The notes beneath the pieces are model-generated. The model worked only from the letters and a program-made list of their open reading frames with translations, made no database searches and was not told where the DNA came from. Shown one piece after another: positions 41,133 through 50,295 of a stretch of DNA of 64,000 bases (its first letter is position 1; each line of letters starts with the position of its first letter). The position numbers and the translations under genes were made by a program. The stretch covers positions 186,001 through 250,000 of the forward strand of contig NZ_JADQWB010000006.1 in the NCBI RefSeq assembly GCF_015704895.1, written 5' to 3'. Source of the DNA: Agrobacterium leguminum (GTDB taxonomy: Bacteria; Pseudomonadota; Alphaproteobacteria; Rhizobiales; Rhizobiaceae).

Positions 41133-41199
41133 GATTTTTTGAGAGCCGGCGTCGTCTTGAAAATGGAAGGCCGGCCTTCCGGAAAAGGTGGATAGGACT

Positions 41200-42777
41200 A
41201 TGGAACTCGACATAGTGGCGCTGTCGCGCCTGCAATTTGCAGTGACGGCTTTATATCACTTTCTGTTCGTTCCCCTGACGATCGGACTATCGGTGGTGAT
41301 CGCCATCATGGAAACGGTCTATGTCATGACCGGCCGCACGGTCTGGCGGCAGATGACGAAATTCTGGGGCACGTTGTTCGGCATCAACTTCGTGCTCGGC
41401 GTTTCCACCGGCATCGTCATGGAATTCCAGTTCGGCATGAACTGGAGTTATTACAGCCATTATGTCGGCGATATTTTCGGTGCGCCGCTGGCCATCGAGG
41501 GCATGATGGCCTTCTTCCTGGAAGCCACCTTCGTCGGCCTGTTCTTCTTCGGCTGGGACAAGCTGTCTAAACTCGGCCATCTCGTTGCGACATGGTGCGT
41601 GGCGCTCGGTTCGAATTTTTCGGCGCTGTGGATATTGATCGCCAATGGCTGGATGCAGAACCCGACGGGATCGGCCTTCAATCCCCAGACCATGCGCATG
41701 GAAGTGACCGACTTCTTCGAGGTCCTGTTCAACCCGGTTGCGCAGGCGAAGTTCGTCCACACGGTTTCCGCGGGCTATGTCACGGCCTCCATCTTCGTGC
41801 TCGGCGTTTCGGCTTGGTATGTGCTGAAAGGCCGTCATGTCGATCTCGCCAAGCGCTCGATGACGGTCGCCGCCTCCTTCGGTCTGGCGTCCGCGCTGTC
41901 GGTCGTCGTGCTGGGTGATGAAAGCGGCTATCTCTCCACCGAACACCAGAAGATGAAACTCGCCTCCATCGAGGCCATGTGGGAAACCGAGCCGGCCCCG
42001 GCCCCTTTCACGGCCATCGGTTTTCCCGATCAGGAAGCGCGCGAAACGCATTTCGCCGTGAAGATCCCGTGGGTGATGGGCCTCATCGGCACCCGCTCGC
42101 TCGACACGCAAATTCCGGGCATCAACGATCTGGTGGAGCAGGCCAAGACCCGCATCCGCGACGGTATCAAGGCCTATGACGCGTTGATGCAGATACGCGC
42201 CACCGGCAAGGGCGCGGAGTTGCCGGAAGAGGTGCGCGGCACCTTTGCCGAACTCGGCCATGAGCTCGGTTATGCCCTGCTGCTGAAACGATATGTCGAC
42301 GATCCGCGCCAGGCGAATGAAGAGCAGATCGCCAGGGCGGCGGCGGATACCATTCCGCATGTTCCGACCCTGTTCTGGGCGTTCCGCATCATGGTCGGCC
42401 TTGGCATCTTCTTCATCCTGCTGACGGCGACGTTCTTTTATCTTTCGGCCCGCCGCCGTCTGGATCATTATCCGTTGCTGCTGAAAGTGGCGGTCTTCGC
42501 CATTCCCCTGCCGTGGATCGCTGCGGAAATGGGCTGGGTGGTGGCCGAATTCGGCCGTCAGCCATGGATCATCGAGGGCGTGCTGCCCACGGCGGCGGCC
42601 GTCTCCAGCCTCAGCGCCTCCACGGTCCTCATCACGCTCCTGTGTTTCATCGCCATCTACACGGTGCTGTTCATCGTCGAAATGGGGCTGATGCTGAAGG
42701 CGATCCGCAAGGGGCCTGAGCCGGACCATGAGCCGGAAGCGCCGCTCGTTCCTGAAAAACTCGTCGCTGCGGAGTAA
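41200..42777 (+). CDS. cydA: Cytochrome bd ubiquinol oxidase subunit I
   Basis: The 525-residue subunit carries the hemes. It begins ELDIVALSRLQFAVTALYHF; H20 matches the heme b595 ligand, and H187 (FVHTVSAGYV) and a methionine in AFRIMVGLG match the heme b558 ligands. The GRQPW motif of the family is present near residue 440. The quinol-binding Q-loop is of intermediate length. The ATG at 41200 has AAGGTGGATAGG upstream; 12 more nt of open frame are not needed. Confidence 0.97.
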   Translation: MELDIVALSRLQFAVTALYHFLFVPLTIGLSVVIAIMETVYVMTGRTVWRQMTKFWGTLFGINFVLGVSTGIVMEFQFGMNWSYYSHYVGDIFGAPLAIEGMMAFFLEATFVGLFFFGWDKLSKLGHLVATWCVALGSNFSALWILIANGWMQNPTGSAFNPQTMRMEVTDFFEVLFNPVAQAKFVHTVSAGYVTASIFVLGVSAWYVLKGRHVDLAKRSMTVAASFGLASALSVVVLGDESGYLSTEHQKMKLASIEAMWETEPAPAPFTAIGFPDQEARETHFAVKIPWVMGLIGTRSLDTQIPGINDLVEQAKTRIRDGIKAYDALMQIRATGKGAELPEEVRGTFAELGHELGYALLLKRYVDDPRQANEEQIARAAADTIPHVPTLFWAFRIMVGLGIFFILLTATFFYLSARRRLDHYPLLLKVAVFAIPLPWIAAEMGWVVAEFGRQPWIIEGVLPTAAAVSSLSASTVLITLLCFIAIYTVLFIVEMGLMLKAIRKGPEPDHEPEAPLVPEKLVAAE

Positions 42778-42783
42778 ACGATC

Positions 42784-43941
42784 ATGATATTGCACCAACT
42801 CATCGACTACGAAATCCTCCGCGTCATCTGGTGGCTGCTGCTCGGCGTGGTGCTGATCGGTTTTGCCGTGACCGGCGGTTTCGATCTCGGCACCGGCGCG
42901 CTGCTGCCCTTCGTGGCGAAAACGGACATTGAGCGGCGTGTCGTCATCAATTCCATCGGCCCCGTCTGGGAAGGCAATCAGGTCTGGCTCATCCTTGGCG
43001 GCGGCGCGATCTTCGCCGCCTGGCCGCCGCTTTATGCGGTGTCGTTTTCAGGGTTTTACCTGGCGATGTTCGCCACCCTGTTTGCGCTGATCCTGCGGCC
43101 GGTCGGTTTCAAATATCGCTCCAAGCGTGAAAGCGCCGCCTGGCGCACCGGCTGGGACTGGGCGCTCTTCATCGGCGGCTTCGTTCCCGCGCTGATCTTC
43201 GGTGTGGCCATCGGCAATGTGCTGCAGGGCGTTCCCTTCCACCTCAATGACGACCTCAGAATTTTCTATGACGGCACGACGCTGTTCGAGCTTCTGAACC
43301 CCTACGCCATCCTCTGCGGTCTCGTTTCCGTCGCCATGCTCATCATGCACGGGGCGGCATGGCTGGTGCTGAAGACGGATGGTCCGGTCGCGGCCCGCGC
43401 GCGCGGTTTCGGCAGCATTGCGGCGCTTGCCACCACCGTTCTTTTTGCGCTCGGCGGCGTCTTTCTGTGGCTCGGTGTCGATGGCTATCGCTTCACCTCG
43501 GAGGTCGTGACCGACGGTCCGTCCAATCCGCTGTCGAAGACGGTGGAGGTTGCGGGCGGTGTCTGGTTTGCCAATTATGCGGCGCATCCCTGGATGATGC
43601 TGGCGCCGGCGCTCGGTCTTGTCTTCCCGCTCGTCGCTTTCGTCTTGTTCCGGGCCCGCAGGGAAGTGCTGGCGCTGCTTTCCAGCTCGCTTGCCATTTT
43701 CGGCATCATCGCAACGGTGGGGCTGACGATGTTTCCCTTCATCCTGCCGTCTTCGGTCGATCCGAAATCGAGCCTGACGGTCTGGGATGCATCTTCCAGC
43801 CATATGACGCTGTTCATCATGCTGGTCGTCGCCCTCATCTTCATCCCGATCATCGTCGCCTATACGTCATGGGTCTATCGCGTGCTGTGGGGCAAGGTGG
43901 ATGAAAAGGCGATCCGCGACGACAGCGGTCATGCTTATTGA
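42784..43941 (+). CDS. cydB: Cytochrome bd ubiquinol oxidase subunit II
   Basis: This membrane protein of 385 residues with about nine spans begins with the family's IWWLLLGVVLIGFAVTGGFD and GTGALLPF, followed by GPVWEGNQVWLILGGGAIFA. It stabilises the heme-bearing subunit I. It begins 6 nt after the cydA stop and is followed by cydX after 22 nt. Confidence 0.97.
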   Translation: MILHQLIDYEILRVIWWLLLGVVLIGFAVTGGFDLGTGALLPFVAKTDIERRVVINSIGPVWEGNQVWLILGGGAIFAAWPPLYAVSFSGFYLAMFATLFALILRPVGFKYRSKRESAAWRTGWDWALFIGGFVPALIFGVAIGNVLQGVPFHLNDDLRIFYDGTTLFELLNPYAILCGLVSVAMLIMHGAAWLVLKTDGPVAARARGFGSIAALATTVLFALGGVFLWLGVDGYRFTSEVVTDGPSNPLSKTVEVAGGVWFANYAAHPWMMLAPALGLVFPLVAFVLFRARREVLALLSSSLAIFGIIATVGLTMFPFILPSSVDPKSSLTVWDASSSHMTLFIMLVVALIFIPIIVAYTSWVYRVLWGKVDEKAIRDDSGHAY

Positions 43942-43963
43942 TTGAGAAAGAAGGAGATCGAAC

Positions 43964-44086
43964 ATGTGGTATTTCGCCTGGCTGCTCGGCCTGCCTCTTG
44001 CCGCCATCTTCGCCGTCATGAACGCCATGTGGTATGAGTTGATGGAAGAAAACGCGAAAAAGGCCGAAGCGAAGCTGGATAAATAG
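43964..44086 (+). CDS. cydX: Cytochrome bd small subunit CydX
   Basis: This 40-codon gene follows cydB after 22 nt, with AAGGAG 8 nt before its ATG. The product opens MWYFAWLLGLPLAAIFAVM and continues NAMWYE, the hallmark of CydX/YbgT: one membrane helix followed by a short charged tail. CydX is needed for stable, active bd oxidase in other bacteria. It is too short for most automatic gene calls. Confidence 0.92.
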   Translation: MWYFAWLLGLPLAAIFAVMNAMWYELMEENAKKAEAKLDK

Positions 44087-44106
44087 GGCCTCGGCGGAAG
44101 CCTCTC

Positions 44107-44141
44107 CTCCGTCATGCCGGATCTGGTCGGGGGTGACGGAG
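44107..44141. repeat. Short inverted repeat after cydX, possible repeat remnant
   Basis: CTCCGTCA and TGACGGAG flank about 19 bp that include GTCATGCCGG. The arms resemble the ends of the palindromic elements at 36724 and 54317, so this may be a fragment of that family. Confidence 0.4.
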
Positions 44142-44168
44142 TGCGGATGATGCAACTCCGCCAAATAT

Positions 44169-44203
44169 AAAAGGGCGGCATCCGGTTGGGATGCCGTCCT
44201 TTT
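44169..44203. terminator. Bidirectional terminator between the cyd operon and the next minus-strand gene
   Basis: An AAAAGG...CCTTTT stem with GGCGGCATCC paired to GGGATGCCGTC around a GGTT loop lies between two converging transcripts. Confidence 0.85.
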
Positions 44204-44234
44204 GGGTACACAGCCGTGCCTGCGACGCGCGACG

Positions 44235-44423
44235 TCAGTGGATCGCGATGCCGCGCTTGTCCGCTTCTTCCTTGATGATGTCTTCGACGATGGCTCTCTT
44301 GAGATTTGGATTTCCCAGAAGATAGTCGTCGGCGATCTCGAAGATCGATTTCGGATTCTCGGTCCTGTGCAGGGTGTCGAGGTCCTGGCCGATCTGCTCT
44401 CGAAGGCTGTAATAGTCGTCCAT
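44235..44423 (-). CDS. Small acidic protein of unknown function
   Basis: The predicted protein of 62 residues begins MDDYYSLREQIGQDLDTLHR and continues with amphipathic helical segments (SIFEIADDYLLG, then KRAIVEDIIKEEADK). The start at 44423 follows GGGAGCG. It overlaps nothing once this start is used, lying 22 nt after the DUF3597 gene. I do not recognise a family. It is probably a soluble helical protein in the same transcript as its neighbours. Confidence 0.6.
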   Translation of the reverse strand: MDDYYSLREQIGQDLDTLHRTENPKSIFEIADDYLLGNPNLKRAIVEDIIKEEADKRGIAIH

Positions 44424-44445
44424 CGCGGCGCTCCCGTTTATCGGT

Positions 44446-44856
44446 TCAATCCAGAAGGTCGGCCGGAACCTTGCCGCCATTTTCGGACAGTTTCTTGATG
44501 ACGGCCTTGTGCAGCCAGATGTTCATGGTCGCCGAATCCGAAGTATCGCCGGTATAGCCGAGTTCACCGGCCAGCTCCTTTCGGGCGCTGAGGCTGCTGT
44601 CCAGATTGAGCGCTTTCAGAAGGTCGACGATCGAATGTTTCCAGTCGAGTTTCTGGCCATTCTGCTTGACCGCCGCATCGAGGATCGAAGCGACGTCGAC
44701 ATTGCCGGCGGGGGCCGGAGCCGCGGCTGTCGGCGCCGGTGCTGCCGGTGCGGCCGGGCTTGCCGTGGCTGCCGGCGTGCCGGCCGGAGCCGAAGTCTGC
44801 GGTGCGGCCTCGGCCTTGCCGAAAATAGCGTTCTTGATCTTGTCGAAAAAGCTCAT
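44446..44856 (-). CDS. DUF3597-family protein
   Basis: The 136-residue protein has an N-terminal SFFDKIKNAIFGKAEA, an Ala/Pro-rich linker (about residues 18-50), and a C-terminal domain (VASILDAAVKQNGQKLDWKH, then ATMNIWLHKAVIKKLSENGG) that matches DUF3597. Structures of the family show a compact helical domain with a LysM-like context; function is unknown. It lies between the GlsB-type gene and the 62-residue gene on one strand. Confidence 0.85.
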   Translation of the reverse strand: MSFFDKIKNAIFGKAEAAPQTSAPAGTPAATASPAAPAAPAPTAAAPAPAGNVDVASILDAAVKQNGQKLDWKHSIVDLLKALNLDSSLSARKELAGELGYTGDTSDSATMNIWLHKAVIKKLSENGGKVPADLLD

Positions 44857-44868
44857 GGTGTCCTCCCC

Positions 44869-45120
44869 TTAGCGGCGAAATGCCCGCCCGACGGCGATGA
44901 GAATGCAGGCGCCGATGAAACCGGCGATGAGATAGCCAATCCAGCCTCCGAGCGAAATGCCCACGAGCCCCAGAAGGAAATTGGCGACGATGGCGCCGAC
45001 AATGCCGAGGATAATGTTCATGAAAAGACCCATATTGCTTTTCATGAACTGTTCGGCGAGCCAACCGGCTACGCCGCCGATGATGATTGCTGCAATCCAG
45101 CCAACTTGTGCGTCTTCCAT
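44869..45120 (-). CDS. GlsB/YeaQ/YmgE-family stress-response membrane protein
   Basis: This 83-residue protein is nearly all membrane helix and glycine-rich (WIAAIIIGGVAGWLAEQFM, then NIILGIVGAIVANFLLGL), with the pattern of transglycosylase-associated/GlsB proteins induced by general stress. Four short helices can be drawn. The ATG at 45120 has AAAGGA upstream. It heads the small three-gene group that ends at 44235. Confidence 0.9.
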   Translation of the reverse strand: MEDAQVGWIAAIIIGGVAGWLAEQFMKSNMGLFMNIILGIVGAIVANFLLGLVGISLGGWIGYLIAGFIGACILIAVGRAFRR

Positions 45121-45270
45121 AACAAGCCTTTCCTTTGTGAGAGAGGTCCGCAGGCATATGGACAGGCTTTTGCGCGCACTGATCCCCCCGCCTTGAATAG
45201 ACCTCAGGCGGAGCAATAACGGCGATATGGGCGATTGGTTCCGTGCGGCGAACTATGCGCCGCATATTCT

Positions 45271-46128
45271 TTAGCTCTGGCTTTGAAAGTCGAGGCCGAT
45301 ATCGAGAACCGGCGCGCTGTGGGTCAGCCAGCCGACGGAGATGAGATCGATGCCGGTTGCGGCGATGGCTGCGGCCGTCTGCGGATTGATGCGGCCGGAC
45401 GCTTCGGTAATGGCGCGACCGGCGACGATCCCCACCGCCTCGCGTAGCTGTTCGGGTGTCATATTGTCGAGAAGAACCGCATCGACGCCCTCATCCATGA
45501 CCTCGCGCAACTGCGCAAGCGTATCGACCTCCACCTCGATCTTGACGAGATGCCCCACGCCCTGCCGGGCGCGGTGGATGGCGTCGCGCACGCCGCCCGC
45601 TACCGCGATATGGTTGTCCTTGATGAGAACGGCGTCATAAAGCGCAAACCGGTGGTTCATGCCGCCGCCGGCGCGCACGGCATATTTTTCCAGCGCTCTC
45701 AGCCCCGGCGTCGTCTTGCGGGTGCAGGCGACCGAGGCCTTGGTGCCGGCAATGGCGGCAGCGATTTTTGCGGTGACGGAAGCGATGCCCGACAGGTGGC
45801 CGAGAAAATTCAGCGCCGTGCGCTCCGCCGTCAGAAGGCCGCGCGAGGGGCCTTCGATCGTTGCGATGATATCGCCGGGCGCCACGGCGGCCCCATCCTG
45901 CACATGCCGTTTCATCACGATGGCCGGATCCACGAGCTGGAAAGCCAGTTCCGCCGCGTCGAGACCGGCAATAACGCCCGGTTCGCGCGCGGCCATGACG
46001 ACGACCGAGCGATGATCGGCGGGAATGACGGCGGCGGACGTGATGTCGCCCGCCAGTCCAAGGTCTTCCAGAAGAGCGTTGCGCACGAGCGGTTCGATGA
46101 TGAGGCGTGGCAAGGGTGAAAGGGTCAT
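45271..46128 (-). CDS. nadC: Nicotinate-nucleotide pyrophosphorylase (quinolinate phosphoribosyltransferase)
   Basis: The 285-residue enzyme turns quinolinate and PRPP into nicotinate mononucleotide. It shows LEDLGLAGDITSAAVIP near the start, ERTALNFLGHLSGIAS, CTRKTTPGLRALEKYAV (PRPP and quinolinate site) and GGGMNHRFALYDAVLIKDNH. The ATG at 46128 is separated by a single base from the nadB stop, so translation is coupled. A modest hairpin (TGCGGCG...CGCCGCA, 45244-45264) follows and may end the operon. Confidence 0.96.
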   Translation of the reverse strand: MTLSPLPRLIIEPLVRNALLEDLGLAGDITSAAVIPADHRSVVVMAAREPGVIAGLDAAELAFQLVDPAIVMKRHVQDGAAVAPGDIIATIEGPSRGLLTAERTALNFLGHLSGIASVTAKIAAAIAGTKASVACTRKTTPGLRALEKYAVRAGGGMNHRFALYDAVLIKDNHIAVAGGVRDAIHRARQGVGHLVKIEVEVDTLAQLREVMDEGVDAVLLDNMTPEQLREAVGIVAGRAITEASGRINPQTAAAIAATGIDLISVGWLTHSAPVLDIGLDFQSQS

Positions 46129-46129
46129 G

Positions 46130-47701
46130 TCAGGCGCTCCGCGCAAGGCTGGCCGAAGAATGGCTGGAAGAGGAGAATTCATGGGCGATGGTGAGGACGT
46201 CGCTGAGGTTCAGCCTGCGCCTCGTGGCCGTTGTATGTTTTTCAGGGAAATCGTCACGGAAATGCGCGCCGCGCGATTCCGTGCGCAGCGCCGCAAAGAC
46301 GGCGATGGCCAGCGCGACAAGGGCAGGATCGGATGCCGGGCCGCTCCGCTCAGCCAGTGGCAGAAGATCGCGGATCGCGCCCGTCAGCCCTTCCGCATGT
46401 CTTACGATGCCGAGATGGCGGGAAACGATGGGCCGGACGGGGGAGAGGTCGGCTGCCGGGAAATCGGGCACTGGAAGTGCCGCGATATCCGCTGCCTGTT
46501 TTCCCACATATGCCGGCCTGCCGGCAATGTCTTGCGCCGCGCGCATGCCCATGGCCGCCGCTTCCAGCAGGGAATTGCTGGCAAGCCGGTTCGCGCCATG
46601 CAGACCCGTGCAGGCGGTTTCGCCGGCAACCCACAGGCCCGGCACCGTGCTTCGGCCTTTACCATCGGTGGCGACGCCGCCCATATGGTAATGCACCGCC
46701 GGGCGCACCGGAACAAGCTCACGGGCGGGGTCTATCCCGGCTTCGCGGCAGAGCAGGTCGATCGAGGGGAAGCGGGCGGAAAAGCCGGAGCCGAGCGCCT
46801 TGCGGGCATCGAGAAAGACCTTGCCGCCACGCAATATTTCGCGGTCGATGGCGCGGGCGACAATATCGCGGGAGGCGAGTTCCGCACCCGGAACGGCAGC
46901 CATGAAACGTTCGCCGTTTTCGTTGAGAAGCAGCGCGCCTTCGCCCCGCACCGCTTCGCTCACCAGCGCCAGCGGCCGTCTGGGCGAGGAAAGCGCCGTT
47001 GGGTGGAATTGCACGAATTCCATATCGGCGAGGATGGCGCCGGCGCGGGCGGCGAGCATGATGCCCTGCCCGAAATTGCCTGAGGGATTGGTCGTCGCCT
47101 CATAAAGCCCGCCGAGGCCGCCGGTGGCGAGAACAATCTGATTTGCCGGCAAAGTGAAGCAGCCTTTTGGCCCGATGCAGGCGAGGCCGGCGATGACACC
47201 GTCTTCCGTCAGCAGGCGGCGAACCTCCGTGCCTTCCAGAACGGTTATAGAGGGCGTGCGAAGAACGGCGGCGGCGAGAGCCCTGACGATGGCCGCGCCC
47301 GACCCGTCGCCTTCGGCATGCAGGATGCGCCTTCTGCCATGGGCGGCCTCCAGCCCGAAAACGAGCCTGCCCTCGGCATCCCGGTCGAAGCGCACCCCGG
47401 CCCGCTCCAGCGCCTCGATGACGGCGGGAGCGGCGGAAACGATCTCTGCGGCCATTTCCGCGTCGCAGAGGCCGTCGCCAGCGGCGAGCGTATCGGCAAG
47501 ATGCAGCGCGGCGCTATCGTCCGGCCCGAGGCTGGCGGCAATGCCGCCCTGCGCCCAGGCGCTGGAGGTCTCGCCGCCGAGAACGCCGCGTGTCAGAAGC
47601 AGTACGGGCTGCGGCGCGAGCGTCAGCGCTGCCATCAGGCCCGCAATGCCGCTGCCGACAATCACCGTCCAGCCCGTATGCGACGGGAGGCGTTCGCTCA
47701 T
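46130..47701 (-). CDS. nadB: L-aspartate oxidase
   Basis: This FAD enzyme (523 residues) oxidises L-aspartate to iminoaspartate for quinolinate synthesis. The FAD motif [16 protein letters not shown] is near residue 13; [19 protein letters not shown] and the active-site block [17 protein letters not shown] follow. It overlaps nadA by 4 nt (ATGA) upstream and nearly touches nadC downstream, the standard nadA-nadB-nadC operon order. Confidence 0.96.
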   Translation of the reverse strand: MSERLPSHTGWTVIVGSGIAGLMAALTLAPQPVLLLTRGVLGGETSSAWAQGGIAASLGPDDSAALHLADTLAAGDGLCDAEMAAEIVSAAPAVIEALERAGVRFDRDAEGRLVFGLEAAHGRRRILHAEGDGSGAAIVRALAAAVLRTPSITVLEGTEVRRLLTEDGVIAGLACIGPKGCFTLPANQIVLATGGLGGLYEATTNPSGNFGQGIMLAARAGAILADMEFVQFHPTALSSPRRPLALVSEAVRGEGALLLNENGERFMAAVPGAELASRDIVARAIDREILRGGKVFLDARKALGSGFSARFPSIDLLCREAGIDPARELVPVRPAVHYHMGGVATDGKGRSTVPGLWVAGETACTGLHGANRLASNSLLEAAAMGMRAAQDIAGRPAYVGKQAADIAALPVPDFPAADLSPVRPIVSRHLGIVRHAEGLTGAIRDLLPLAERSGPASDPALVALAIAVFAALRTESRGAHFRDDFPEKHTTATRRRLNLSDVLTIAHEFSSSSHSSASLARSA

Positions 47702-48669
47702 ACTTCCAGCATCCTTTCCACGGCGCGGCGGGCGGCGACAGCGATGGCCGGGTCGACCGTCACTTCGTGGCGGTTTTCCTCAAGGGCCGTGCGGATATTG
47801 CCAAGCGTGATGCGCTTCATATGCGGGCAGAGATTGCAGGGGCGGATGAATTCGACATCCGGGTGATGCACGGCGACATTGTCGCTCATCGAGCATTCCG
47901 TCAAAAGCACCACGCGGGCGGGGCGCTCGCGGCCGACATAATCCGACATGACGGCGGTGGAGCCGGAAAAATCCGCAGCCTCGACGACATCGGGCGGACA
48001 TTCCGGATGCGCCAGCACGGTGACGCCCGGATGGCTTTCGCGCAATTCGCGAATATCATCGGCGGTGAAAAGCTCGTGCACCTCGCAATGGCCGCGCCAG
48101 GCGATCAGTTCGACATTGGTTTCCCGCGCCACGTTCTTCGCCAGATATTCATCCGGCAACATCAGCACGCGCGGCACGCCGAGCGATTCCACCACCTGGC
48201 GGGCATTGCCGGAGGTGCAGCAGATGTCAGACGCCGCCTTCACCGCCGCAGACGTATTCACATAGGTCACGACCGGAACGCCGGGATAGGCCTTGCGCAG
48301 AAGCGCGATGTCCTCGGGCGTGATGGAATCGGCCAGCGAACAACCGGCGGCCATATCCGGAATGAGCACGGTTTTCTCCGGATTGAGCAGCTTTGCCGTC
48401 TCGGCCATGAAATGCACGCCGGCCAGAACGATGACATCCGCCTCCACTTCCATCGCCTTGCGGGCAAGGGCGAGGCTGTCGCCAACGATATCGGCGACGC
48501 CGTGGAAGATTTCCGGTGTCTGGTAATTATGGGCGAGGATGACGGCGTTGCGCTTGCGCTTCAGCTCGAGGATCGCCTCCACATCGTCCTGAAAGCCCAT
48601 CCATTCGGCCTTGGGAATGACGCGGGCAACGCGGTCATAAAGGCTTGCGGCGGAAATCTGCTCGTTCAC
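47698..48669 (-). CDS. nadA: Quinolinate synthase
   Basis: The 323-residue [4Fe-4S] enzyme condenses iminoaspartate with dihydroxyacetone phosphate. It has [40 protein letters not shown] and [12 protein letters not shown], which supply the three cluster cysteines. I chose the GTG at 48669, which follows GGGAGAG. The frame stays open across the two palindromic operators upstream, but a start there would place them inside the gene. It is first in nadABC. Confidence 0.96.
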   Translation of the reverse strand: MNEQISAASLYDRVARVIPKAEWMGFQDDVEAILELKRKRNAVILAHNYQTPEIFHGVADIVGDSLALARKAMEVEADVIVLAGVHFMAETAKLLNPEKTVLIPDMAAGCSLADSITPEDIALLRKAYPGVPVVTYVNTSAAVKAASDICCTSGNARQVVESLGVPRVLMLPDEYLAKNVARETNVELIAWRGHCEVHELFTADDIRELRESHPGVTVLAHPECPPDVVEAADFSGSTAVMSDYVGRERPARVVLLTECSMSDNVAVHHPDVEFIRPCNLCPHMKRITLGNIRTALEENRHEVTVDPAIAVAARRAVERMLEV

Positions 48670-48683
48670 GGTGCTCTCCCATT

Positions 48684-48702
48684 TATACTCTTTTTGAGTA
48701 TA
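48684..48702. promoter_or_regulatory. NadQ-type operator, proximal to nadA
   Basis: TATACTC-TTTTT-GAGTATA is a perfect 7-5-7 palindrome 15 bp before the nadA start. It lies between nadQ and nadA and is a probable repressor site overlapping the nadABC promoter. Confidence 0.75.
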
Positions 48703-48715
48703 TCTAGGACAAAGA

Positions 48716-48738
48716 CATATTCTCATTGTGAGCATATG
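48716..48738. promoter_or_regulatory. Second NadQ-type operator
   Basis: CATATTCTCA-TTG-TGAGCATATG is an almost perfect palindrome (one mismatch pair) 13 bp from the first. It abuts the nadQ stop codon, so the regulator gene ends where its likely operator begins. Confidence 0.7.
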
Positions 48739-49641
48739 TCAATTGCGGGAGAGCGGCAGTTTCGTTCCGGAAAGGGCGCGTTCATCGAGAACGGTCTGTC
48801 GGAAGCGGAAGAGCTTTGCCGGGCGTCCGCCGGTTTCGGTCGCCATCTCGCCGGTCTCTTCCACCAGCTGCTGCTGTTCGATCAGCCGACGGAAGTTCTG
48901 CTTGTGCAGCGTAAGCCCCGCCAGCGCCTCGATGGCGCGCTGTAGCTGCAGGAGCGTGAAGGCGTCGGCCATCAGTTCGAACACCACCGGGCGATATTTG
49001 ATCTTGGCCCGCAGACGCGCGATGCCGGTGGCAAGGATGCGGCGGTGATCGGCAAACATCGGCCTGCCGAAATTGATCCGCGGTTCGCCCTGCGCCTCTT
49101 CGACCAGCCCGGCTTCATACAGCAACTCGTAACGCTGCAGGGTCAATTCCTCGTTCCAGCCGCCGCCATCGAGGCCGAAGGTGAAATCGGCCCGTAAATG
49201 GCGCTGGCTTTTGGAGGCGGGATCGGAATCCGCCCAGGCGCGCAGCCTGTCGATGATGCTGTCCAGAACTTCCGGGCGTCCCTGACGGTGATCCTCCCAG
49301 GGGAAATATTCGTACCAGCCGTGCCAGAGCGGGCGTTTGCCGCCGGAGGCTTCCTGTTCGCGAACCAGCCCGAGATAACCGATTGAGATGGTTCTGCCGC
49401 CTAAAATGTCGTTGTTGCGGTCGCGATCGGCGAAAGTATAGAGCTGTTCGAGATAACCGACGGGGTGATGGGTCTGTTCGTGAATCCATTCCCGCAAGCC
49501 GCTCTGGAGGGTTCTGTGCCCGAATTCGAACGGTCCCGACGGAAGTGCCGCACCTTCCCGAACGGTCATGACCCGCGGCTCATCCGTGGTGATGGCGGTG
49601 ACGACGGCGATGAGTTCGGCATGGGCAAGCCCGATGGTCAC
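48739..49641 (-). CDS. nadQ: NAD biosynthesis transcriptional regulator NadQ
   Basis: The protein of about 300 residues has a Nudix-like N-terminal half (EPRVMTVREG, then GHRTLQSGLREWIHEQT) and a C-terminal winged-helix half (RRLIEQQQLVEE, then GRPAKLFRFR). This is the architecture of the NrtR/NadQ regulators of NAD synthesis (COG4111), which control nadABC in Rhizobiales. Its position directly before nadABC with two palindromes between supports this. I chose the GTG at 49641 because it follows AGAGGAG; a GTG at 49686 is an alternative without a ribosome site. Confidence 0.88.
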   Translation of the reverse strand: MTIGLAHAELIAVVTAITTDEPRVMTVREGAALPSGPFEFGHRTLQSGLREWIHEQTHHPVGYLEQLYTFADRDRNNDILGGRTISIGYLGLVREQEASGGKRPLWHGWYEYFPWEDHRQGRPEVLDSIIDRLRAWADSDPASKSQRHLRADFTFGLDGGGWNEELTLQRYELLYEAGLVEEAQGEPRINFGRPMFADHRRILATGIARLRAKIKYRPVVFELMADAFTLLQLQRAIEALAGLTLHKQNFRRLIEQQQLVEETGEMATETGGRPAKLFRFRQTVLDERALSGTKLPLSRN

Positions 49642-49847
49642 GGCGGCTCCTCTGGTCGTTGGCGCAAGATCAATCTTCTTTGGCACAGGAAGGTTGCTTC
49701 GCCAACATGGCGGCCGAAAAGGGCTGTCGATAAGTAGTCTGACTGAAAACGGGACGCCATCAGATAAAAGGATGAATTCTTGTGGTTAGTCGTCCGTCAT
49801 CTGATATGTTACAGACCCGCACGAGCATTTCAGACTGTAGAAGGCCG

Positions 49848-50222
49848 ATGTTGGAAAACATATCTCTCGAAGAGACACTTGTGGGTTACTACACCTGGAA
49901 TGTCGGGCAAAATCTGGTTTATCTGGATGCCGTGGCCGCCCGCCTGCGCGAATTTTCGCCGGAAGAAGCCGCCTGCGGCATTCCGGTCGAAGATTTCATC
50001 GCGCAGATCGAAAGCGGCTCGCGGGCGCGTGTCGCCAAGGCGGTCTATAATTCGCTGACGAATGGCGTGTTTTATGATCAGGAATACCGTATTGAGCTCA
50101 AAGTTGGCGGTTTCCGCTGGCTGCGGACAACGGGAAGAGTGATCCTGGATGGCGACCGGATCCCGATCATGGCCATGGGCACGGTGCGGGATGTCAGTGC
50201 CGGCAAGATTTTATTGATGTGA
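49848..50222 (+). CDS. Single-domain PAS protein
   Basis: The 124-residue protein is one PAS domain: GYYTWNVGQNLVYLDAVAAR, then YDQEYRIELKVGGFRWLRTT and a last strand ending in TVRDVSAG. No kinase, cyclase or HTH output domain follows, so it would have to work through a partner or be a remnant of a larger sensor. It is divergent from nadQ. The ATG at 49848 has AGAAGG just upstream. Confidence 0.75.
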   Translation: MLENISLEETLVGYYTWNVGQNLVYLDAVAARLREFSPEEAACGIPVEDFIAQIESGSRARVAKAVYNSLTNGVFYDQEYRIELKVGGFRWLRTTGRVILDGDRIPIMAMGTVRDVSAGKILLM

Positions 50223-50295
50223 TAAGCGGCGGACCTCTTCGCGAGGCGGCGGCCGATCGATTTTAAGTCGTTCATTGTTTTGATGTTGCGGTGAC

